From a virus: a stretch of 20,684 nt of DNA. Position 1 is the stretch's first letter; each line of letters begins with the position of its first letter. Position numbers and translations under genes: made by a program. Positions 1-4,936 of the stretch are shown here, piece after piece. The notes under the pieces were generated by a model. The model was not told where the DNA came from and searched no databases. It saw nothing but the letters and a program-made list of their open reading frames with translations. The stretch lies in IMG/VR virus record IMGVR_UViG_3300015265_000025, positions 1-20,684 of that record; one strand, 5' to 3'.

Positions 1-19
1 AACCTGGAGGCCAAAACGT

Positions 20-118
20 ATGAAGCTTTTGCTGCGTACGCTGAGCCTCGTATGGAGATTGTTGAAAGCGTTTCGCTTTTACGAGTTCCTGCGAGACCAC
101 TTTGACGACCTGAAGTAA
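20..118 (+). CDS. Small hypothetical protein, 32 aa, basic and hydrophobic
   Basis: I do not recognise this gene. A GGAGG ribosome binding site at 6-10 lies nine bases before the ATG, and the frame closes with TAA just ahead of a strong terminator at 141-174, so it looks like the last gene of a plus-strand unit that begins outside the window. The peptide starts MKLLLRTLSLVWRLLKAF, a basic amphipathic or hydrophobic stretch, and ends in an acidic tail (DHFDDLK), which suggests membrane association but proves nothing. Third-position G+C is high in this frame. A second open frame (1-105) crosses the same bases but has no visible start, so I prefer this one. The function is unknown; it could also be the downstream end of a larger host gene. 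Confidence 0.45.
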   Translation: MKLLLRTLSLVWRLLKAFRFYEFLRDHFDDLK

Positions 119-140
119 CGGTCATAAATGTGGGGAAAAG

Positions 141-174
141 CCCGTTTCAGTTTCGGCTGAGGCGGGTTTTTTTT
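141..174 (+). terminator. Rho-independent terminator
   Basis: A 10-bp stem (CCCGTTTCAG at 141-150 with CTGAGGCGGG at 157-166, two G-T wobbles) closes a six-base loop and is followed directly by eight T residues at 167-174. It is preceded by an A-run, so it may also work weakly on the other strand. It ends the transcript of the 32-codon ORF and separates it from the SOS-type gene that follows. Confidence 0.9.
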
Positions 175-278
175 GTCTTGAACAAGCTGTCAAAAGTAGG
201 ATTTATACCCGGGTCATTCTCTGATGCCTGTAAGCCATTTCGTCGGCATCTGTAGGTGTCATCCGAAGATCATGAATA

Positions 279-298
279 TACTGTCTGTACATACAGTA
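279..298 (+). promoter_or_regulatory. LexA (SOS) operator
   Basis: The site is CTGT-N8-ACAG (281-296) with symmetric flanks, giving TACTGT...ACAGTA, which matches the gammaproteobacterial LexA consensus at every conserved base. It overlaps a possible -10 element (TATACT, 277-282) and lies 25 bases before the ATG of the 83-residue protein, so LexA bound here would block its transcription. No convincing -35 element was found. Confidence 0.85.
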
Positions 299-322
299 TT
301 ATTTGCCGTGGAGTCTGAATTG

Positions 323-574
323 ATGACAAACACAATCACAGCCGAAGTCCCCGCCGTGCAAATGGATTTATCACACTGGCAAACCATGCTCGCAGACAAA
401 GCCACGCTACTCGCCCAGCCAGGCGCTCATCACAAGGCGTTGCTGACACAAGCTTATGCGCTGCACGAAAACAGGCTGATTGATAGCGACGACCTTTGTG
501 ATCTGCTTGAGTTGGCGGATGGGGCGCTGGCCTTCGCCGTGGAATCAATGCTCGACATCGATAGCGACGAGTAG
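323..574 (+). CDS. SOS-regulated small protein, 83 aa, function unknown
   Basis: The ATG at 323 is chosen because GGAG (310-313) lies nine bases upstream. The longer in-frame start at 224 would place the LexA operator inside the gene. The product is acidic and mainly helical in appearance (QMDLSHWQTMLADKATLLAQ, then DSDDLCDLLELADGALAF), with no signal peptide or membrane segment, so it is probably cytosolic. I do not recognise the family. Control by a perfect LexA box suggests a role during DNA damage, such as SOS response or prophage induction, but that is inference. The 68-residue ORF lies 99 bases downstream on the same strand and may be cotranscribed. Confidence 0.7.
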   Translation: MTNTITAEVPAVQMDLSHWQTMLADKATLLAQPGAHHKALLTQAYALHENRLIDSDDLCDLLELADGALAFAVESMLDIDSDE

Positions 575-673
575 GGCTTCCACATGCACCTACTGGTCAC
601 CCCGATGAGGTCTCGCGGCATCGCGCTCGACGCTAAGGCACGACGACGCTACCCCGCGATCAAAGGAAATGTC

Positions 674-880
674 ATGGTGAATTCATCGGTTTGTAAAGAG
701 TTGGGGCGGGCCACCAATGTCGCCCGCGTTGAAGTGGGCTTGCCGTTGGATCCGGATCCGTTGCCTCAATTGCTGGACGCAACGTTAGCCGGGATGGCGG
801 TGACGGGCTTTGTCCTGAGCGGCGTTGAATACATCGATGGTTGCGCCTACGCGCAATTTTGGTGGTGCTGGTTGGAGTAA
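674..880 (+). CDS. Hypothetical protein, 68 aa
   Basis: The ATG at 674 follows AAAGGA (662-667) at a good spacing. In-frame codons extend back to an ATG at 584, but that start has no ribosome binding site. The protein has a short central segment rich in Leu, Ala, Gly and Val (QLLDATLAGMAVTGFVLSG) and a Trp-rich C-terminus (AQFWWCWLE). I recognise no domain. It follows the LexA-controlled gene on the same strand and could be read from the same promoter. It might be the last gene before the prophage border. Confidence 0.5.
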   Translation: MVNSSVCKELGRATNVARVEVGLPLDPDPLPQLLDATLAGMAVTGFVLSGVEYIDGCAYAQFWWCWLE

Positions 881-964
881 GGACGCGCGTGCGGCATGAC
901 CGCCCGACAAAGGTGAGTTAGAAAAATGTTGCTCTGTTGGTGGCCTAATGGCACTATTGGGTTG

Positions 965-1071
965 GGCATGTGGTGTAATGGTTCGCACGTTCCGATAAAT
1001 CATAGTTACTGCTTACCATTGGTAAGTTTGTAATTTTATTGGAAAGGTCTCGGTTCGAATCCGGCATGCCA
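965..1071 (+). ncRNA. tRNA-like sequence with extended anticodon arm (pseudo-tRNA or structured RNA)
   Basis: The bases fold like a tRNA with an oversized anticodon arm. The acceptor stem is 965-970 with 1065-1070 (GGCATG/CATGCC) and base 1071 is A. A D-arm follows: stem 973-976/985-988 and an 8-base loop AATGGTTC containing the GG pair. The T-arm has a canonical 7-base loop TTCGAAT (1054-1060) on a 4-bp stem (1050-1053/1061-1064). In place of a 17-base anticodon arm there is a long hairpin, 990-1044: 10 bp (990-999/1035-1044), then 4 bp (1006-1009/1030-1033), then 6 bp (1012-1017/1021-1026) with loop ATT. Acceptor and T stems are each one pair short, and there is no readable anticodon. It could be a decayed tRNA with an insertion, an attachment-site remnant, or a functional structured RNA. 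Confidence 0.5.
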
Positions 1072-1100
1072 AAATAATTTCCATGAGATTATTTTGGCAT
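1066..1100. repeat. Perfect 13-bp inverted repeat
   Basis: ATGCCAAAATAAT (1066-1078) is repeated as its exact reverse complement at 1088-1100, around a 9-base spacer. The left arm begins in the 3' acceptor strand of the tRNA-like sequence. No T-run follows on the plus strand, so a classic terminator is unlikely. Possible roles are a protein binding site, a recombination or attachment site, or a processing hairpin at the 3' end of the RNA. It sits 70 bases before the HEPN gene. Confidence 0.85.
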
Positions 1101-1169
1101 CTGGATTCACGATAGTGTATTCATGATCATTCTAGTGAATGAAATATCTTCTTGCTGCGCAGGAGTTTA

Positions 1170-1967
1170 ATGTTGAATTCAGGTACTCCTGCCCCTGCTG
1201 CAACTCCTCCTGCAACTGCTGTTGCTACCCCCGAGTTTATTGCGAAAGTGAAAGGTTATCATGATGATAACTTTACTGAGGTTAACTCTGCACTTACGAA
1301 TATTGAGAAGCAGTTACGAAAAGCCTTATCGAAGGGTGATGACTCGGGCGAGCTTACATTCACCCGTCTTTATACTATGTTACTTGGAGTTTGGTGCGAA
1401 GCTAGACTTCATAAGCTTTTGTACGAAAAAGGGGTCTTCTCGGAAACAGAGAGGCAATTTGTATATGCAGTTACGCAGCTTAGCGAGCGCTGGCAGCGCG
1501 CATTAGAATTGGGCCTAAAGAAACATTTAGGGTTGCCGATGGATGAAGAGATCTCGAGGCGTACCGTAAAATTTTCGAAGCTTAATATTTATGAGGAAAT
1601 TCGAGAGTGGATTTCTGAACATTTCAGCCCGGCAATTACATTGCGGAATAAAATTGCGCACGGGCAGTGGGCTATGCCATTTCCTAACACTCAAGGTGAT
1701 TGGCTGAGTAGCAATAATTTCAGTATTTGCGGGTTGTCAAAAGCTGCCTTGAGTGCTGAGAATTTACTCACAACGTCAATAAAAATAGATCTTATCAAAG
1801 AAATTTCGGTGACTATCAATAATTTGGCAGTGGATAGTCTTATCTATAAAGTTGAAAACTTTGATGAGCGATATGCCGAGGTGTCGTCGATTATCGAAAA
1901 GTTGCCATTGGTTGATTATCGCGCTTTCAAACAAGGAATTAGGGGTACATTTAAAACCCCCGCTTGA
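1170..1967 (+). CDS. HEPN-domain protein, putative RNase (prophage cargo)
   Basis: A 265-residue protein. The ATG at 1170 is chosen because AGGAG (1161-1165) precedes it; an upstream in-frame TTG at 1152 has no such site. Residues 1-22 are a low-complexity Pro/Ala/Thr leader. The rest looks helical and carries RNKIAH at residues 159-164. This is the R-N-x3-H (RX4H) motif of HEPN domains, where Arg and His form the RNA-cleaving site of many toxin and abortive-infection RNases. The segment at about 65-90 (TRLYTMLLGVWCEARLHKLL) resembles an early HEPN helix. Local G+C is near 35% in the line counted (1261-1320), far below the neighbouring phage genes, so the gene was probably acquired separately. 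It points towards the methyltransferase gene (convergent). RNase activity is inferred from the motif only. Confidence 0.7.
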   Translation: MLNSGTPAPAATPPATAVATPEFIAKVKGYHDDNFTEVNSALTNIEKQLRKALSKGDDSGELTFTRLYTMLLGVWCEARLHKLLYEKGVFSETERQFVYAVTQLSERWQRALELGLKKHLGLPMDEEISRRTVKFSKLNIYEEIREWISEHFSPAITLRNKIAHGQWAMPFPNTQGDWLSSNNFSICGLSKAALSAENLLTTSIKIDLIKEISVTINNLAVDSLIYKVENFDERYAEVSSIIEKLPLVDYRAFKQGIRGTFKTPA

Positions 1968-2170
1968 TGCCCGGCAAAACGTAGCAAATATCTACTTGCG
2001 CAAGCCAGTGAGTTCACAGCCTCAACTCTTTTCGCTGGTTTAGCAGGGCGTTTCGATCCGTAGATTCTCTTCAGCTAGCCACCCGAGTAAACATCAGTCA
2101 GAGAGTTTCGTGCTGCTTTTTCAGCGTGTTGCGCGTTGTGGCCTATTCCCAAACGCGCCCGTCCTCTGAA

Positions 2171-3022
2171 TCATTCCGTCCGAATCAACCCCCGCCCAAC
2201 CCACTCCGCGACCTGCGTAACAACGGCGTTTCCGGCACCAAAAGCCTCTGCAAGGTTGGCCGCATCCAGTCCGAGGCAAAGCCCATCATCCTCAGCCGCT
2301 CGCTGCCGCTCAGCCATCTGATCCCATCCGTTCGGGTGAGCGACGAGAGTGGTACAGCCCATAGCGATTTGGGAAGGGGCTTTGTCTGCCAATAGAGTAT
2401 TGGCAGCCCAGGCATCCGCGGGGCGTGGCCACTGGATCGATTGAGACGCTGGAGGTATTGCGTCCACTGGCGCGGCGTCAGCCAGCAGCTCGATGGGGGG
2501 CATTCGTCGATAACCTGCGACCAGGAATACTCGGCGACGTTGCTGGGGGACTCCGAAATATTGAGCATTAAGCACTCGCCAAAATCCCACATACCCGCAG
2601 TCCGCAAGGGCCCTGATGACTGTTTCAAAGTCTTGGCTATCGTTGATAGCGAGCAAGTTAACGACGTTCTCAAGGACCACCCAGCGAGGTTGAATTTCTT
2701 TGAGGATTCGTATGACTTCCCAAAACAGGCCGCTGCGTTCGCCGCGTAGTCCGCGGGTGGCTTGGTTGCTGGGTCTGGCACCGGCAATGCTGATGTCTTG
2801 GCAGGGGAACCCGGCGGTGAGGACATCGACGGGGGAGAGGTTATGGGCGCCGCACTGGCGCACGTCTTCAAATTGGCGTGCATGGGGAAATCGATCGGCA
2901 AGCACAGCCCGGTTGACCGGGTTGAGTTCAACTTGCCAGGCGCTGCGGTAACCGGCGTTTTCAAATCCGACATCAAAGCCTCCTATGCCTGCGAACAGGC
3001 TGCCAATGGTGGGTTGCTGCAT
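2171..3022 (-). CDS. DNA cytosine-5 methyltransferase
   Basis: A 283-residue C5 methyltransferase that would transfer a methyl group from S-adenosylmethionine to cytosine in a specific DNA site. Motif I is GSLFAGIGGF (7-16), the catalytic PCQ of motif IV is at 73-75 with Cys74 as nucleophile, ENV of motif VI is at 118-120, QRRRVFLVA of motif VIII starts at 161, and GNAVV of motif X starts at 264. The segment between VIII and X is short for a target-recognition region, and motif IX is not visible in this frame; a good match lies one frame over (see findings). The start overlaps the end of com by 40 bases, as mom overlaps com in phage Mu. No partner endonuclease gene is present, so this is likely a solitary phage enzyme, perhaps protecting phage DNA from host restriction. 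Confidence 0.88.
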   Translation of the reverse strand: MQQPTIGSLFAGIGGFDVGFENAGYRSAWQVELNPVNRAVLADRFPHARQFEDVRQCGAHNLSPVDVLTAGFPCQDISIAGARPSNQATRGLRGERSGLFWEVIRILKEIQPRWVVLENVVNLLAINDSQDFETVIRALADCGYVGFWRVLNAQYFGVPQQRRRVFLVAGYRRMPPIELLADAAPVDAIPPASQSIQWPRPADAWAANTLLADKAPSQIAMGCTTLVAHPNGWDQMAERQRAAEDDGLCLGLDAANLAEAFGAGNAVVTQVAEWVGRGLIRTE

Positions 3023-3183
3023 TCATGAACTCGTTGTTCTGGATGCTCGCGGCACGCTGGGGGGAGGCTCTGGGCCTTCAAGTGGTTCAGTGTTCGGCAA
3101 CGCGGACACTTGATTTGTATTTCAAGGAAGCCGCTGGCGGCGGCGAGTTTGCGGTTGCATTGGCCGCAACGTATGTCCTGCAT
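2983..3183 (-). CDS. com: Com-family zinc-finger translational activator
   Basis: A 66-residue protein whose first 40 residues match the Mu Com family (Mu-like_Com): MQDIRCGQCNRKLAAASGF, then a second pair CPRC. The two CxxC pairs (Cys6/Cys9 and Cys26/Cys29) should hold one zinc ion. In Mu, Com binds the com-mom mRNA and opens the mom ribosome binding site. Here the gene lies directly upstream of the methyltransferase gene, and its last 40 bases contain that gene's start codon, so the same coupling is expected. A ribosome binding site (AGGA) lies eight bases before the ATG. The tail after residue 40 (Pro, Cys and Ala rich, ending LAACSQA) is not conserved and mostly overlaps the next gene. 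Confidence 0.85.
   Translation of the reverse strand: MQDIRCGQCNRKLAAASGFLEIQIKCPRCRTLNHLKAQSLPPACREHPEQRVHECSNPPLAACSQA
3019..3046 (-). promoter_or_regulatory. Candidate hairpin covering the methyltransferase start codon
   Basis: On the minus-strand transcript, GCAT (3046-3043) can pair with ATGC (3022-3019), and GAAC (3039-3036) with GTTC (3030-3027) around a 5-base loop. The ATG of the methyltransferase gene (3022-3020) lies in the outer stem. The region upstream has no strong ribosome binding site. This fits Mu-type control, where Com melts or reshapes the leader to allow translation. The structure is short (4 + 4 bp with an internal loop), so it is a candidate only. Confidence 0.4.
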
Positions 3184-3225
3184 GAAAATCGTCCTTGATG
3201 GGAATCAGTCAGTCGTTAATCAGGT

Positions 3226-4494
3226 TTATGTTTTCTCTGCCTTCATTCGTTTCCACTCTCGATCCGTCGCCCGCTTCGCCGCTTTCTCAGTGGCGTACAA
3301 CCATCGCAACCGCTTCGGCTTGCTCTGATCCCCAATCGTCACAGTCTTCTCTTTCCCGGATTTCTTGTCGCGGTAATGGGCAACGATGCCGGTGAAGTCA
3401 CCCTTGTTCTCTTCAGCCAGATCCTCGACGGTGTCTTCCGGCAGCTTGCTCTCCAGCTCCAGGCTGACGGTGTAGCCGCTGTCCGCGCGGAGGGTGTGCT
3501 GCACGTTTCCGCCGTACCAGATGATTGCGTCGATCTCGTCCTTCACACCCTGGAGCGTGTAAGTCAGTTCGGGAATCAGGTCTGGTCGCCCCAGTGCCAG
3601 CGTGTAACTGAGGGTGGCGCTGCCGCGTTGCAGACGATTGAACTCGGCCCGGGCAGCACGCAAGGCTGATTGCCGATCGCTGTAGGTGTGGCGCAAGTCC
3701 TTGAGATTTTCGCCGCCGCCGGCAATGGCTTCCTGTTTCTTGGCGCTGTTCACGTCATAGAAGTAGGCACGCGCGCCGTCATAGCTGTCGCGGTCAGCTT
3801 GCAGGTAGCGGTGTTGGTCACCGTCGGCGCGGGTGAGGGTGATATGCGGCAGTTCGGCGCCGCTGGCGGTCTTGCCGCCGCCCGCTGGCAGGCAGAGCAG
3901 GCAGCCGGCCTTGATGGTAACCACCGCATCGAATTCTTCACCGATGCGGCAGATCAGGTTGGCGTCGGACTCGTTAGCCTGGTCGAGCTGCAGGATGTCC
4001 AAACCATCAAGAGTGCCGGCAATGGTCACGGTCAGGCCGTGGCTCAGGGCGATGCCGCCCAGTACGTCGCCGAGGGTGGTGTTGCTCCAGCTGCGTTCGC
4101 GTTTGGTCTTCAGGCCTTTGCGCAGGTCAGCCGATCGGGCGCGGATGCTCAGCACGTCGGGCGCGCCGCTGTGTTCGGTTTCATCGACGGTGTAGGTGCC
4201 CTTGTCCACCAGGCCGGTATCGCTCCAGCCGAGCCAGAGCCGAATGACCGCGCCTGTGGGTGGGATGGCCAGCAGGCCGTCGTGGTCGCTGAGGGTAAGG
4301 CTCAACTGATCGGCCTCGATGCCGCGGTTGTCGGTCAGCTCCAGGCTCATCAGCCGCGGGCTGATCAGTTTGGCGATGTCGTTGCCATCCACCGTGATGC
4401 GGAACGCCGGCACCGGGTAGCCGGCTTCGCGGCGGTAGCGTTCGACGGCGTCATCCAGAAAGCCGGTGACGCGGGAAAGGGCCATATCGATCAC
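3226..4494 (-). CDS. D: P2 gpD-like baseplate hub / late control protein D
   Basis: A 422-residue homologue of P2 gpD (about 387 aa), the hub protein at the base of the contractile tail, structurally like T4 gp27. The family pattern is visible: PAFRITVDGNDI near residue 28, ISPRLMSLELTDNRGIEADQ, then WSDTGLVDKGTYTVDETEHSG, and RIGEEFDAVVTIKAGCL in the middle. The C-terminal 60 residues are highly basic (KPKRLRWLYATEKAAKRATDREWKRMKAEK). The start is GTG at 4494, overlapping the U stop as GTGA, with GAGG eight bases upstream; an internal ATG at 4485 lacks a usable site. It is the last structural gene of the tail operon, as in P2, where it precedes ogr. Here com and a methyltransferase gene follow instead. 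Confidence 0.95.
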   Translation of the reverse strand: MIDMALSRVTGFLDDAVERYRREAGYPVPAFRITVDGNDIAKLISPRLMSLELTDNRGIEADQLSLTLSDHDGLLAIPPTGAVIRLWLGWSDTGLVDKGTYTVDETEHSGAPDVLSIRARSADLRKGLKTKRERSWSNTTLGDVLGGIALSHGLTVTIAGTLDGLDILQLDQANESDANLICRIGEEFDAVVTIKAGCLLCLPAGGGKTASGAELPHITLTRADGDQHRYLQADRDSYDGARAYFYDVNSAKKQEAIAGGGENLKDLRHTYSDRQSALRAARAEFNRLQRGSATLSYTLALGRPDLIPELTYTLQGVKDEIDAIIWYGGNVQHTLRADSGYTVSLELESKLPEDTVEDLAEENKGDFTGIVAHYRDKKSGKEKTVTIGDQSKPKRLRWLYATEKAAKRATDREWKRMKAEKT

Positions 4495-4931
4495 AGCAAC
4501 GACCTCATGATGCTAACGCCTGCGCGAGTGCCGGCGCCGATCAGGTCGATCCGGTCGTCATCGATGCGTTTGAGGCTGAGAGTGAATTCGATGCGGCGCG
4601 GCGTGCCGTCACGGAAGAAAAACGTCTTGGTCTCGCTTAGGCTTTCGATGACCCATAAGCCGTAAATTCGACCGCTGCCCTCGACCACGGGCCAGGGCTT
4701 GCCGGTGTTGGCCATAAGGCGCAGCGCGTCGAGGCTGAGGGGGCTGCCGGCCAGTTCCGGCAGGATGATGCCGGGGAGGGTGATCGCGTCTTCACCGCGG
4801 CCGACGAATTGCCGCGCGGGTGCCGCACCAATGCGGCTGTTGCTGGCGTGGCGCCAATCGGTCTGGCGTTGCAGTTCCTGGTAGGCGACGGTGGAAAGGC
4901 TGAAGACGAACATGCCCAGGGCAAGCATCAT
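4491..4931 (-). CDS. U: P2 gpU-like tail protein
   Basis: A 146-residue member of the phage P2 GpU family (P2 U is about 159 aa), a tail terminator or tail-completion component. Typical features are the N-terminal MFVFSLSTVAYQELQRQTDWRH, the central EDAITLPGIILPE, and FFFRDGTPRRIEFTLSLKRID near residue 105. The ATG at 4931 is preceded by GGAG (4941-4944) at an 8-base spacing, five bases beyond the end of T. The stop overlaps the start of D. Order T-U-D is identical to P2. Confidence 0.94.
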   Translation of the reverse strand: MMLALGMFVFSLSTVAYQELQRQTDWRHASNSRIGAAPARQFVGRGEDAITLPGIILPELAGSPLSLDALRLMANTGKPWPVVEGSGRIYGLWVIESLSETKTFFFRDGTPRRIEFTLSLKRIDDDRIDLIGAGTRAGVSIMRSLL

Positions 4932-4936
4932 AGTGA

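Noticed and set aside
224-322. Longer start for the LexA-controlled gene
   Set aside because: It would put the LexA operator inside the coding region and has no ribosome binding site, while the ATG at 323 has GGAG at nine bases.
1141-2170. CRISPR array or transposase next to the HEPN gene
   Set aside because: No regularly spaced direct repeats and no transposase-like frame were found. The region from 1968 to 2170 contains no supported gene or strong terminator.
2185-2976. A 263-codon frame overlapping the methyltransferase gene on the same strand
   Set aside because: Upstream of about 2430 its translation is not protein-like and lacks every methyltransferase motif. Only its C-terminal part holds a motif IX-like segment, which is reported as a finding, not as a separate gene.
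3670-4665. A 331-codon plus-strand open frame across D and U
   Set aside because: Antisense to gpD and gpU, low-complexity Ala/Val/Gly composition, and no ribosome binding site supported by context.
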